This document shows, piece by piece, positions 23,528 through 32,384 of a stretch of DNA of 64,000 nucleotides (position 1 is its first letter; every line of letters begins with the position of its first letter). A program made the position numbers and the translations under genes. The notes under the pieces are model-generated. The model worked only from the letters and a program-made list of their open reading frames with translations. It did not search any database and was not told the origin of the DNA. The stretch spans positions 1 to 64,000 of the forward strand of contig CAZPLU010000007.1 of NCBI GenBank assembly GCA_964587625.1, given 5' to 3'. The stretch is from DAOPZJ01 sp964587625 (GTDB lineage: Bacteria > Bacillota > Clostridia > Oscillospirales > JAKOTC01).

Positions 23528-24628
23528 TTAAGTGGATTCACGATATCTCCTGCCGGGGAGGGCGACCACATGGCCGTCCATCTCCAGTTGCGCAAGCCGT
23601 GTGATCAGCGTGCGCACCTCGAATCCCGTGCGGTCGGCCAGTTCGTCGACCGTGAGCGCTCCGTTTTTAAGCTGCAAAAGCACCGGGTCGGTGATCTCGG
23701 GCTCGGGGTCCAAAATCAGCTTCAACAGCGGTTGTTCATGCGGCTCGGGGAGTTGCAATTTGGTTTTCAAAGACGCGTTCAGCGCTTTTGAAATATTTTG
23801 GGCGCTTGTGACCGGGACCGCGCCCTCTGCGATCAATTCGCAGATTTCGCTCGCGCCGGTGCGGCTGTAGTCGGTCATGGTCACAAAGACCCGTCGGCCT
23901 TGCTCCATCGCGCATTTTGCGGTGATCAAAGCGCCGCTTTTCTCTCTGGCCTCGGCGATGAAAACGCCGTCGCACAAGCCCGAGACGATCCGGTTGCGGG
24001 CCGGAAAAGTGAATTTCGCCGCATGGGTTTCGGGCGGGTATTCGGTTAAGATCAAGCCCTTTTCGGCGATGATCTCGGCAAGGCGGGCATTTTCGGCGGG
24101 AAAGGGTCTCAAAAGACCTCCGCCCCAGACCGCGACCGTAAAGCCGCCGACTTTGAGCGCGCCCTCGTGTGCCGCCGTATCGATCCCCACAGCCATGCCG
24201 CTGACGATCGTGACGCCCGCCGCGGCGAGTTCGCCCGAAATTCCGGCGGCGATCTTTTGTCCGAACGGAGTCATGCTGCGGGTGCCGACCACGGCGAGAG
24301 CGGGCGCGTCGCCGAGCCGTATAAAGGACCGTACATCGCCCCGATAAAAAAGCAGGACGGGGGGATTTTTAATACCCGTCAGCCGTTTGGGAAACAGCGG
24401 GTCGCCGAACGGAAGGATGCCGAAGCCGTGTTTATCGCAGGTGTCGGCGATCTCCTCGGCAGCCATTATAGCATATTTTGCCGCAAAATCCACCGGTTTC
24501 CGGATAAATTCACGGTTTTTGTAGATTTCTTCAAAACCGCCGAATTCTTGAAAGAGCTTGACCGCTCGCACCGAAGGGATGCCGCAGCTGAGCGCCGTCC
24601 AGACCGCGCAGACCTGTTCCCGCGTCAT
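23528..24628 (-). CDS. dprA: DNA processing protein DprA
   Basis: A 366-residue protein that binds incoming single-stranded DNA and loads RecA in transformation. The Rossmann-like core has VVGTRSMTPFGQK, VSGMAVGIDTAAHEGAL and WGGGLLRPFP. A C-terminal winged-helix segment (ALTVDELADRTGFEV) matches the DprA tail. ATG 24628 overlaps the stop of the upstream methyltransferase as ATGA; this start drops six extra residues from the longer frame. topA follows after 76 bases. Confidence 0.94.
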   Translation of the reverse strand: MTREQVCAVWTALSCGIPSVRAVKLFQEFGGFEEIYKNREFIRKPVDFAAKYAIMAAEEIADTCDKHGFGILPFGDPLFPKRLTGIKNPPVLLFYRGDVRSFIRLGDAPALAVVGTRSMTPFGQKIAAGISGELAAAGVTIVSGMAVGIDTAAHEGALKVGGFTVAVWGGGLLRPFPAENARLAEIIAEKGLILTEYPPETHAAKFTFPARNRIVSGLCDGVFIAEAREKSGALITAKCAMEQGRRVFVTMTDYSRTGASEICELIAEGAVPVTSAQNISKALNASLKTKLQLPEPHEQPLLKLILDPEPEITDPVLLQLKNGALTVDELADRTGFEVRTLITRLAQLEMDGHVVALPGRRYREST

Positions 24629-25404
24629 TTTCCGAACAGCTCCCATAACAATATCGCCGCCGCCGACGCGGCGTTCAGCGATTCGGCGCCGCCTTTCATC
24701 GGGATGATGACGGGTGTGGCGGTTTGTGACGTTTCGGGTGTGATGCCGTTGGCCTCATTGCCGATGACCAGTATAAAATCGGCGGGGGGACGGAACGCCG
24801 TGATCGAAACAGCGCCGTCGGTGAGCATGGCGCCGTACACCGAAAAACCCTTTTCGGACAGCGTTTTCAGATCGCGCGGAAAATCCGCGCTCTCATAAGT
24901 CGGGAGCCGAAACGAGCAGCCCATTCCGGCGCGCAGCGTTTTCGGCGAAAACACATCCGCGCAGCCGGGTGAAAGCAAGACGCCGTCAGCCCCGAACGCC
25001 TCCGCCGTGCGCAGGATCGCGCCCAAATTTCCGGGGTCGGACAGGCGTTCGAGCGCCAAAATTTTACCGCGTGAGAGTCGGGAGACCGGGCGTTTCAGGC
25101 CGCTTGTGTCGCACAGGCAAAAAACGCCCTGCGGATTTTGGACACCCGAGAGCGTCTGCGCCACATTGCCGCCGATCTCGATCTGTTCAAAACCGGCGCC
25201 GTTTTCGAAGAGGGGGAATGCGGGGTGTTTTTCGGCAAATTCGCGGGTGAAAAACAAGGTTTTGACACGGTTCGAAGCGGTCGCCTCGGCACACAAACGC
25301 AGGCCTTCCGCAAAACAGAGGGTGTCTTGTGCGCGCGCTTTGACGTCGGTTTTTAACGACAGCGCATATTTGATCTTTTCGTTTTTTGTCGATGTGATCA
25401 TCAT
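24625..25404 (-). CDS. TrmH/SpoU family RNA 2'-O-methyltransferase
   Basis: A 259-residue SPOUT methyltransferase. An N-terminal substrate-binding part begins TSTKNEKIKYALSL. The C-terminal trefoil-knot domain has LALERLSDPGNLGAILRTAE, then ILVIGNEANGITPE and VIIPMKGGAESLNAASAAAI, the three SPOUT motifs. These enzymes methylate ribose 2'-OH in 23S rRNA or tRNA; the target site is not deducible. No good ribosome binding site is seen before the ATG, and a terminator-like hairpin (25417-25453) lies just upstream. Confidence 0.9.
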   Translation of the reverse strand: MMITSTKNEKIKYALSLKTDVKARAQDTLCFAEGLRLCAEATASNRVKTLFFTREFAEKHPAFPLFENGAGFEQIEIGGNVAQTLSGVQNPQGVFCLCDTSGLKRPVSRLSRGKILALERLSDPGNLGAILRTAEAFGADGVLLSPGCADVFSPKTLRAGMGCSFRLPTYESADFPRDLKTLSEKGFSVYGAMLTDGAVSITAFRPPADFILVIGNEANGITPETSQTATPVIIPMKGGAESLNAASAAAILLWELFGK

Positions 25405-25416
25405 AGTGCAATAACA

Positions 25417-25453
25417 AAAGAGCTGCGCACGCGCGAGGCGTGCACAGCTTTTA
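25417..25453 (-). terminator. intrinsic terminator after rplT
   Basis: On the minus strand AAAGCTGTGCACGC pairs with GCGTGCGCAGCT, followed by a short T run. It ends the infC-rpmI-rplT message, perhaps with read-through into the methyltransferase gene. Confidence 0.75.
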
Positions 25454-25458
25454 TTCGG

Positions 25459-26109
25459 TTACTTGCCGGTGGCACCGGGTTTTCTGGTGGTCGATTTCTT
25501 CGGGGCGGCGGGGGCGGCTGTCGGCTTTTTGACCGCGGCGGCCGCCGGCTTTTTTGCGGCGGGTTTGGCGGTCGGCGCGGGCTTTTTGGCGGCTGCCCCG
25601 GCCGGTTTCTTTGCCGGTGCGGCGGGCTTTTTGACCGCTGCGGCCGCGGCGGGTTTCTCTGCCGGGGTCTCTTTGGCGGTCTCCTTCTTGACGGTTTCCT
25701 TTTTGGCGGGAGCGGCTTTTTTTTCGATGGTCGCTGCGTCTAGCGCGACTTCCTTGACTTTGCCGTTCTTGGCGGTCTCGACCAAGCCCGCAAACGCCTG
25801 CGCGTCGCTGATGGCCAGTTCGGAGAGCATCTTGCGGTTGAGTTCGATTCCGGCTTTTCTCAAGCCGTTCATGAACGTGGAATAATTCATTCCGTTTGCG
25901 CGGCAAGCCGCGTTGATGCGGGCGATCCAGAGCGAGCGGAAATCGCGTTTTTTGAGACGGCGGCCGATATAGGCGTATTGTCCGGACTTCATGACCGCCT
26001 GTTTTGCGGTGTGGAACTTGGAGTGTTTGCTGCCAAAGTACCCTTTCGCGGAATGGATGATCTTATTCTTCTTTTTACGGGAGATCAGCCCGCCTTTGAC
26101 TCTTGCCAT
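25459..26109 (-). CDS. rplT: 50S ribosomal protein L20 with long Lys/Ala/Pro-rich C-terminal tail
   Basis: The first ~117 residues are canonical L20 (ARVKGGLISRKKKNKII, AYIGRRLKKRDFRSLWIARI, NYSTFMNGLRKAGIELNRK, AQAFAGLVETAK), a 23S rRNA assembly protein and, in Firmicutes, a repressor of its own operon. The remaining ~99 residues are low-complexity, built from Lys, Ala, Pro and Thr in patterns such as KKPAAPAKKPAG and AAKKPAPTAKPAAKK, ending KSTTRKPGATGK. Normal L20 is about 118 residues, so the protein is nearly doubled. The tail is in frame with no internal stop and resembles H1-like tails. GGAGGA precedes the ATG. Confidence 0.95.
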   Translation of the reverse strand: MARVKGGLISRKKKNKIIHSAKGYFGSKHSKFHTAKQAVMKSGQYAYIGRRLKKRDFRSLWIARINAACRANGMNYSTFMNGLRKAGIELNRKMLSELAISDAQAFAGLVETAKNGKVKEVALDAATIEKKAAPAKKETVKKETAKETPAEKPAAAAAVKKPAAPAKKPAGAAAKKPAPTAKPAAKKPAAAAVKKPTAAPAAPKKSTTRKPGATGK

Positions 26110-26131
26110 GGTGTTTTTCCTCCGAATTTCA

Positions 26132-26329
26132 TTATGAGTAGGGCAGCAGCTTTTTCACCGCTTCGGCGTTGGACTTGTCGACATACCCCGCCTTGCGAAG
26201 ACCCCGCTTGAGCTTGGTGGTCTTCTTGTTGAGAATGTGTCTGCGGTTGGCGTGCGAGCGCTTGACCAGACCGTTCTTGGTCAACTTGAAACGCTTGGAA
26301 GCGCCGGAATGTGTTTTGAGTTTTGGCAT
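26132..26329 (-). CDS. rpmI: 50S ribosomal protein L35
   Basis: A 65-residue basic protein, starting PKLKTHSGASKRFKLTKNG and containing HILNKKTTKLKRGLRKA, both standard for L35. GGAGGG precedes the ATG. It lies between infC and rplT, the universal order in Firmicutes, 39 bases after infC and 22 bases before rplT. Confidence 0.97.
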   Translation of the reverse strand: MPKLKTHSGASKRFKLTKNGLVKRSHANRRHILNKKTTKLKRGLRKAGYVDKSNAEAVKKLLPYS

Positions 26330-26368
26330 TTTAGACCCTCCGAATTTCGCGGCAAAAGCCGCTTTTGA

Positions 26369-26887
26369 TTATTTCGCCGTTTTGGGCGAGAGGAACATGT
26401 ATATGAAACGACCCTCGAGCTTGGGCGGTTTGTCAACGGTCCCGGACTCGGCGCATGCTTCGGCAAAGCGTTTCATGACGTCGAACCCGATGTCGGTGTG
26501 CGCCATCTCTCTGCCGCGCAGGCGGATGGAGACCTTGACACGGTCGCCGCCGTCAAGGAATTTGCATACCTGTCTGGCCTTTGTGAGAAAATCGTGCGTG
26601 TCGATTTTCAAACTCAAGCTCATGCCCTTGACTTCGATGATGTGCTGGTTTTTCTTGATTTCCTTTTCGCGTTTGGTCTGCTCAAAGCGATATTTGCCGT
26701 AGTCCATGATTTTGCACACGGGCGGATCGGCGTTGGGTGAAATTTTGACCAGATCGAGGTCTTTTTCGTAGGCGAGTTCGCGCGCGGCGGCAGAGGACAT
26801 GACGCCCAACTGTGCCCCGTCGGCTCCGATGACACGGACCTGACGGTCGTTGATGGCTTCGTTGATTTTCAAATCTTTTGCGGCTAT
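26369..26887 (-). CDS. infC: translation initiation factor IF-3, apparent AUA start
   Basis: About 172 residues. IF-3 binds the 30S subunit and discriminates initiator tRNA and start codons. Motifs: LKINEAINDRQVRVIGADG at the N-terminus, VCKIMDYGKYRFEQTKREKE in the linker, and IRLRGREMAH in the C-terminal domain. No ATG, GTG or TTG sits at the right place: GGAGGT lies nine bases before ATA at 26887, giving (M)AAKDLKINEAI. IF-3 genes classically use AUU, AUA or AUC for autoregulation. The longer frame from an ATG at 26971 runs through the leader hairpin and is unlikely. Confidence 0.9.
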   Translation of the reverse strand: MAAKDLKINEAINDRQVRVIGADGAQLGVMSSAAARELAYEKDLDLVKISPNADPPVCKIMDYGKYRFEQTKREKEIKKNQHIIEVKGMSLSLKIDTHDFLTKARQVCKFLDGGDRVKVSIRLRGREMAHTDIGFDVMKRFAEACAESGTVDKPPKLEGRFIYMFLSPKTAK

Positions 26888-27085
26888 GGTATATGCACCT
26901 CCAAACCATTTTCCGAATAAAAAAACGGACAATACAAAATCGTCCGCATACCTGTGTGCCACAATCGGCAAGTGGCAGCGGAATCCCGTGTGCGTTTCAT
27001 CTCGGGGTGATCCCGCATGGTACCTTTCGGCGTCTGCCGAAAAGGTGAGGGCGTTTTAATGCCCTGCTTCACGATTTGCCCGGTC
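26888..27085 (-). promoter_or_regulatory. structured leader of infC-rpmI-rplT (putative L20-type leader)
   Basis: About 200 untranslated bases separate the promoter from infC. Several complementary segments are visible (AGGGC/GCCCT, CTTTTCGGC/GCCGAAAGG, CCGCTGCCAC/GTGGCA) and an intrinsic terminator lies just before the ribosome binding site. In low-GC Firmicutes this operon is controlled by L20 through premature termination; the same is inferred here. Confidence 0.6.
26919..26946 (-). terminator. attenuator hairpin upstream of infC
   Basis: On the minus strand CGGACGAT pairs with ATTGTCCG (one G-U pair), followed by seven T. It lies about 20 bases before the infC ribosome binding site, so it must be a conditional terminator. 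Confidence 0.8.
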
Positions 27086-27114
27086 AGTTTACCACATCCG
27101 GCGCATATTGTCAA
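27086..27114 (-). promoter_or_regulatory. sigma-A promoter of the infC operon
   Basis: Minus strand: TTGACA (27114-27109) and TAAACT (27091-27086) with a 17-base spacer. Confidence 0.85.
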
Positions 27115-27269
27115 GCGATTTTTGCTGTTGTTGTTAAAATACCCGGTTTTGCGCGTTTTTGCGCGCGTTCGGCAAATGCCAAAACGAGTTCCGCAATAAA
27201 TTCCGCCCGATTCGTCACAGACACTTGGAAGATCAGGCATACGGAATACGGAAAATATGCGGAAATGTA

Positions 27270-27298
27270 TTGACAAAAAACAAAAGGAAAAGTAATAT
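27270..27298 (+). promoter_or_regulatory. sigma-A promoter of the DUF4234 gene
   Basis: TTGACA at 27270-27275 and TAATAT at 27293-27298 with a 17-base spacer, about 50 bases before the start codon. Confidence 0.85.
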
Positions 27299-27349
27299 AT
27301 AATTACCAAATGTTCGGATTCCAAAATAATAAAAACCGGAGGGAAATTT

Positions 27350-27811
27350 ATGAGTACACAGACAACAGAAAGACCCGGGGATCAGCAAGCGTATCAACCG
27401 TCCGCCGCGCCTGTCGGCCAATTGAAAACCAATCGGAAACTGCTCAAGTTCATCCTGTTAAGCATCGTCACACTCGGCATTTACTCGATTGTCTTTTATT
27501 CCGGGATTTCAAATGAAATCAATGTTGTCGCAAGCCGATATGACGGAAAGAAAACCATGCACTATTGCCTGCTGTTGTTTTTGGTCGGATGGATCACACT
27601 CGGAATCGGATATTTTGTATGGTTCCATAAAATCTCCAACCGCATCGGCGGCGAGCTGAAGCGCCGAAACATCGGTTACAACTTCGGCGCAAGCGATTTT
27701 TGGCTTTGGAACATACTCGGCTCATTCATCATCGTCGGCCCGTTTATCTACCTGCATAAACTGGCGACGGCGATGAACAAAACGGCGGAACACTACAATG
27801 TGAACGGCTGA
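27350..27811 (+). CDS. DUF4234 membrane protein
   Basis: A 153-residue protein with a Pro/Gln-rich N-terminal 25 residues and then the DUF4234 membrane domain: ILLSIVTLGIYSIVFYSGIS, LLFLVGWITLGIGYFVWFH and WLWNILGSFIIVGPFIYLHK as three hydrophobic segments. Function is unknown for the family; members are small integral membrane proteins in many Firmicutes. GGAGGG precedes the ATG and the gene has its own promoter. It is transcribed away from infC and towards the glycosyltransferase gene. Confidence 0.88.
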   Translation: MSTQTTERPGDQQAYQPSAAPVGQLKTNRKLLKFILLSIVTLGIYSIVFYSGISNEINVVASRYDGKKTMHYCLLLFLVGWITLGIGYFVWFHKISNRIGGELKRRNIGYNFGASDFWLWNILGSFIIVGPFIYLHKLATAMNKTAEHYNVNG

Positions 27812-27927
27812 TTCATATACGGCGCAACAAAAAACAGGGCACGCGCTTCGGCGCGTGATTTGTTTTCGACGGCGATGACGGTTCAAAGCGGGGATCGGTT
27901 TGTTCGCTCGGTATTTCGGGGCAGGCG

Positions 27928-29616
27928 TCAGGAGGTCTTTCTGAGGTAAGTGACATAGGTAAAACCGTCGGGAAGGCCTTCGACGGGGCTGCCGTCCATG
28001 CTGACGGAATGGGCGTTATCGCGCACAAAATCGCTGCCGAGGATGTCCCAGACCCGTTCCGAGATCACTCCGACGTCGATACAGGCGACAAAGACGATTT
28101 GCGCCTGATCCAATTGAGCGAGCACATTTTGACAAAACCAGTTATTCTTGTCGTCTTTATAATCGTCGGGGAATTGGGCGAAAACCGGTCCGAGCGGCGA
28201 ATGCTCGGTGAGGCCGAAAAAATGGGGCCCGTTAAATCCGAGGTACAGATATCGGTCTATGCCCTTTTCATCGAGCAGTTTGTCTGCATATTCGGCGTGA
28301 GTTTTCATTTGCGCGGTCTCCCGCGAGAGGTTTTCGTCATAAGTGAAATCGGGCAGCAGATAAAACCCGAACAACAAAATCACACAGAGAACGGAAAGCG
28401 CCTTTCGGCATTGGGCGGGGCCATAACGGATTTCCGGGTTCGCCTTCGCAAACGCCCGGTTGTGGTTCATCAAATCAGGTTCGTTGACAGCGCCGCGCAG
28501 CAACTGGAGCACGAGCGCCATATAGGCGGGGAGCGCGAAGACGTGGTGGTGATTGTAATATTGCCCTCCGATCGCGACGGCGAAAGAGGCGGCAAACAAC
28601 CCCGCAGGGAGCGCTGAAAAACGCAAAACCCATTTCACCCAGGATTTGAAGCCCAAGGAGGGCAGTTCGCGCATATCCTGAGACCGATATAAAAGAACAA
28701 TGATAAAGAGAAAAACGACGGCGCAGCACAGCAGCGGGGAGAAATCCGCAAGATCGTCTGCGAGGTGTTCGAAATCCCGAATGCGCCCGTAAGGGGAGTT
28801 GTCCGTGTGAACGCGGCTGTCCATGATGAATTTAACATAGATGGTGAGATAGGGCTTTAACGTGCCGGTCGCCGCCATGGCCGCCGTTCCGGCCGCGCCC
28901 CCGCAGATAAGGGGCAGGATCGTTTTATAAAAAAAGCCGCGCATGCCGCGCACAAACAACAGCGACGCGCCCGCCGCGACAAACACAAAGGGCTCCTTCA
29001 TCAGACCGGCACAGGCCAGCAGCAATCCGGAAATGATGACCGTCGGCGACCATAATTTCAATTTCTTCTCATCCGTATCGAAGATCAACAATAAATACAG
29101 ACAGACGAACATCGCGCCGAAGGCCTCGACTTGAATGTAGCCGCTGCGGTTCTGGGAATAGAGCGCCAGCATCATGCCGAACAGCAGCGAAGCGGAAAGC
29201 ATCAACACAAATGTGCGTCTGCCGCAGTTTATCTTTTTGCGCAGTATGACTGTTGCAATTGACGGCACCAGCCCGGTGACGAGCAGGGAAAAGAAACTGG
29301 ATATGTTCATGGCGTATACGCCGCCGGTCAGCTTGAGCGACAGCGCGGACATCCAAAAAATCCCCGGTGGCTTTGTCTCGAACAGGTCTCTGTACGGCGT
29401 TAGGCCGTTGAGAATGCCCCTGCCGACCGCCCAGTACAAAGGATCGTCCCAGACATAGGCCGGATTCAATTCGGAGCCGAGGCGCAGCCAAATCTGCTTG
29501 ACGGCCGGTATCAAAAAAACCGTCAGGAGCGCAAGAAAAGCCGCCCAAATCAACAGGGATTTCAATCCGCGCGGCGTCCGCGCGCGTTTGAGTAACGCCT
29601 CTATTTTTAACTTCAT
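27928..29616 (-). CDS. GT39/ArnT-like polytopic glycosyltransferase
   Basis: A 562-residue integral membrane protein with about ten or more hydrophobic segments. The first starts near residue 22 (LLIWAAFLALLTVFLIP). The loop DPLYWAVGRGILNGLTPYRD followed by LFETKPPGIFW is the pattern of the PMT/ArnT superfamily, whose members transfer sugars from polyprenyl-phosphate donors; the Asp pair there is the likely catalytic site. The C-terminal soluble part carries LYLGFNGPHFFGLTEHSPLG. Donor and acceptor are unknown. It has its own promoter at 29695-29723, divergent from the lipoprotein pair. Confidence 0.78.
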   Translation of the reverse strand: MKLKIEALLKRARTPRGLKSLLIWAAFLALLTVFLIPAVKQIWLRLGSELNPAYVWDDPLYWAVGRGILNGLTPYRDLFETKPPGIFWMSALSLKLTGGVYAMNISSFFSLLVTGLVPSIATVILRKKINCGRRTFVLMLSASLLFGMMLALYSQNRSGYIQVEAFGAMFVCLYLLLIFDTDEKKLKLWSPTVIISGLLLACAGLMKEPFVFVAAGASLLFVRGMRGFFYKTILPLICGGAAGTAAMAATGTLKPYLTIYVKFIMDSRVHTDNSPYGRIRDFEHLADDLADFSPLLCCAVVFLFIIVLLYRSQDMRELPSLGFKSWVKWVLRFSALPAGLFAASFAVAIGGQYYNHHHVFALPAYMALVLQLLRGAVNEPDLMNHNRAFAKANPEIRYGPAQCRKALSVLCVILLFGFYLLPDFTYDENLSRETAQMKTHAEYADKLLDEKGIDRYLYLGFNGPHFFGLTEHSPLGPVFAQFPDDYKDDKNNWFCQNVLAQLDQAQIVFVACIDVGVISERVWDILGSDFVRDNAHSVSMDGSPVEGLPDGFTYVTYLRKTS

Positions 29617-29694
29617 CGCTGCCTCTTCTTTGTTATAAACGGGGATTCGGAAACAGACCGCGTCCCCGATATGCCGTGAGTCACTATTTTATCC

Positions 29695-29723
29695 ATCTTA
29701 CCGCAATTTGCATGATTTGTCAA
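29695..29723 (-). promoter_or_regulatory. promoter of the GT39-like gene
   Basis: Minus strand: TTGACA (29723-29718) and TAAGAT (29700-29695) with a 17-base spacer. Confidence 0.75.
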
Positions 29724-29742
29724 AACCAAGCGGATACAATAA

Positions 29743-29770
29743 TTGACATGGGGGCGGATTGTGTTATCAT
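29743..29770 (+). promoter_or_regulatory. promoter of the twin lipoprotein genes
   Basis: TTGACA at 29743-29748 and TATCAT at 29765-29770 with a 16-base spacer, about 50 bases before the first lipoprotein start. The two divergent promoters are only about 20 bases apart at their -35 boxes. Confidence 0.75.
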
Positions 29771-29822
29771 GTGGACAAAGGAAGCGCATGAGCAAAAAAT
29801 CGTGAATTGAGGGGGAAATCCG

Positions 29823-32357
29823 ATGAAAAAAAGAATGGCGGTCGTTTTGATAACGGTCTTGCTGTCGGGGTGCGCAAAAACGCCTTTGCCGTCCTCTCCC
29901 GCATCCGGTTCGCAGGCGTCGCAGGTGATTTCGTCGGCCGCGTCGTCGGCGGCAAGTCAGACCTCGTTTTATACCATAAAACCGGACGACATGAGCGCGG
30001 CGGCGTTTTTGCGGCAATATTTTCCTTTGACCGACGGTTCGACCTCGACGATTCCGCTCGACGCGGCGGTGAGAAGCGTCATTTTTAACACGGGGCTGGA
30101 ATACGAAACCGAAAATGTCAAGCACACGACCACGTTCGGGTCGTTTGAGCGTCTGCTCTCGGGCGAAGTCGATCTGACCTACACCGTGCCGCTCTCCGCC
30201 GAGCAAAAACAGGCCGCAAAAGACGCAAACATCGAGCTCGAAACGGTGCCGATTGCGAAAGAGGCGTTTGTGTTTGTGCTGAACGCCAAAAACCCGGTGA
30301 CTTCTTTGACACAAAAACAATTAAGGGGCATTTACAGCGGAAAAATCACCAACTGGAAGCAGGTCGGCGGTAACGATGCGCCGATTGTGGCGTATCAGCG
30401 CAACAAGACCAGCGGCAGTCAGACCTATATGACCGCGTTTATGGGCGATACGCCCTTAACCGAACCGCCCAAGACGCTTGTGGCGGAATCGATGGGCGGG
30501 CTGATGGATGCGATTGCACTTTATGACAACGCCGAGAACGCGATCGGCTATTCGGTCTATGCCTACGCCGCCGATATGTACGGGACGGGCACTGAGTTAA
30601 AGTTCGCGGCAGTCGACGGGATTGCGCCCGACGACACGACGATGACAAACGGAACTTATCCGCTGTTATCGGAGAACTACGCCATTTTCTGGGCTTCGGA
30701 GCCGCAGGGCAGCGCCGCGCGGGTGCTTGCCGAATGGCTTGTGACCCAAGACGGGCAGCAAGCCGTCGCGAATGGCGGGTATATCCCGTACGGCGTCGAC
30801 CCCTCGACGGTCGTTTCACACAAAAACGCGTGGAACAAGGTCGGAACAGGGCCGAAAGCGTCGGGGAAGGCAACCCTGCCGACGAGTTATTACATGGCGG
30901 ATTTAAGCGAAAGGTATTATATCGATGGAGAAAGGGTTGACGGACCTTACACGGTGACGATTCTTGATGAAAACGAATTAAATACGACCAAATATAGCTG
31001 GGACTATGTTGTTTGGAATATCCGGGCGGATTTTACCGGACTGGTCAGCGCCGAAAAAAACGCCGTTATCACCGAATTTTTAAACCAGTCCATATCGGAA
31101 CTGACGGCACAGCGGGCAGAGATAGTGGCTTATATCAATGAGATTGGCGGCCGAATCGGCGACCAATGGCATCAAAATGATCAAATGCAATGGTATAGCG
31201 CAATCAGCATTGAGATGCAATGCTACAACGGATGGCTTTCCGCTGCGGTTTTCGTTGAATGCGACGGTTCCGAAGAGGATTGCATTTATGATTGTAAAAC
31301 TGCGATTTTTGACTTATATACCGGTAAGCGGGTACAATTCACGGATTTGTTTGATTCGGGAACCAATATCGCCGACGGGTTGAATTCGGCGGTGAATCAA
31401 TATGTAATCGGTACTGCGAATTGGGACATGGTCTACACGCGCATCAAGCATGAAAACCCGATCGTGACCGACGAAGTAATAACCTTTACGCTGAATAAAA
31501 TTTATTACCCCCGAGCCAATCATTGTTTTACCTCAGGGGTGATGCCGGAATTTGATATTTTTACCGCAAATTCGCAGGTCGGTTTACTGCGTAATATGGA
31601 CGGATTGTGGAAATCAACCGTCCACGTCTATCAAGTCGCCTTAACCGAATCGACGGGTGACATGTTGCGTAAAAACGGTGTGCTGACGAATGCGGAAAAG
31701 AATTTTTATGCCGTACAGGCAGATGATTATGTTTCGCAGGCGGCTGCCGACAAGATCAACGCCGCGATGTTGGCTTATATCGATGAAGTTCATCAAAAAT
31801 CATTGGCGGATTATTATAATCAGACCGGCATGACCCGAAACGAGCTTGCTTTGTATTTTGAATATTGGCCTGATGATGTCTCGAAAAGTTCATTGAATAA
31901 CTTTTTAGACGAGCATGGCGTCACGGTGGAGACAATGCTTAAAAGCGGGCTATGCTATAATGAAAACACGCCTTTCGTAATCTGCGGCAAATGTGTCATG
32001 TACCCGCGTGCGGGAGCTTATTTTTCAGGCAGCACCGGTCTTGACGACAGCAGTGGTCCGTTGGCTTTCTGTTTGCCGAAGTGCTTAATTTTTGATATTC
32101 AGACAGGAGAACCGATTCAATTGCCGAAATTATACTTGAACGGATGGGAAAAAGCGGCGATCTGGTGCGACTTTACGGCGAATTATTACGCATTTCACGT
32201 AAAATCCGAAACAATCAACGCCCCCGATATCAATGATTTGGTATTGGTGGATTTGTCCTGGGGGTATTCAGCGACGTCCTTTGCCGTCTTTATGACCCAA
32301 GACGGCAAGATGACCTACCGGGCGGAAGTGCCGGGGGCGTATTTGAATTTTGACTGA
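29823..32357 (+). CDS. lipoprotein: PstS-like binding domain plus DUF3298-like C-terminal region (copy 1)
   Basis: An 844-residue lipoprotein: MKKRMAVVLITVLLSGC gives a lipobox Cys at 17, then a Ser/Ala-rich linker. Residues ~60-340 match phosphate-type periplasmic binding domains (YSGKITNWKQVGGND, then YQRNKTSGSQTYMTAFMG). Residues ~420-640 resemble DUF3298/RsiV-type domains (TAIFDLYTGKRVQFTDLF), and a related repeat follows (LIFDIQTGEPIQLPKLYLNG). No PstCAB transporter is nearby, so binding may serve sensing or surface capture rather than import. GAGGGGG precedes the ATG. A tandem paralogue starts 27 bases after the stop. Confidence 0.82.
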   Translation: MKKRMAVVLITVLLSGCAKTPLPSSPASGSQASQVISSAASSAASQTSFYTIKPDDMSAAAFLRQYFPLTDGSTSTIPLDAAVRSVIFNTGLEYETENVKHTTTFGSFERLLSGEVDLTYTVPLSAEQKQAAKDANIELETVPIAKEAFVFVLNAKNPVTSLTQKQLRGIYSGKITNWKQVGGNDAPIVAYQRNKTSGSQTYMTAFMGDTPLTEPPKTLVAESMGGLMDAIALYDNAENAIGYSVYAYAADMYGTGTELKFAAVDGIAPDDTTMTNGTYPLLSENYAIFWASEPQGSAARVLAEWLVTQDGQQAVANGGYIPYGVDPSTVVSHKNAWNKVGTGPKASGKATLPTSYYMADLSERYYIDGERVDGPYTVTILDENELNTTKYSWDYVVWNIRADFTGLVSAEKNAVITEFLNQSISELTAQRAEIVAYINEIGGRIGDQWHQNDQMQWYSAISIEMQCYNGWLSAAVFVECDGSEEDCIYDCKTAIFDLYTGKRVQFTDLFDSGTNIADGLNSAVNQYVIGTANWDMVYTRIKHENPIVTDEVITFTLNKIYYPRANHCFTSGVMPEFDIFTANSQVGLLRNMDGLWKSTVHVYQVALTESTGDMLRKNGVLTNAEKNFYAVQADDYVSQAAADKINAAMLAYIDEVHQKSLADYYNQTGMTRNELALYFEYWPDDVSKSSLNNFLDEHGVTVETMLKSGLCYNENTPFVICGKCVMYPRAGAYFSGSTGLDDSSGPLAFCLPKCLIFDIQTGEPIQLPKLYLNGWEKAAIWCDFTANYYAFHVKSETINAPDINDLVLVDLSWGYSATSFAVFMTQDGKMTYRAEVPGAYLNFD

Positions 32358-32384
32358 GCTTGTTACGGAACAGGAGGGATCATT

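Noticed and set aside
26888..27085. Possible T-box riboswitch upstream of infC
   Set aside because: A GGTACC-like stretch is present, but there is no AGGGTGGTACCGCG-type T-box core and no specifier loop I can identify. An L20-type leader fits the genes better.
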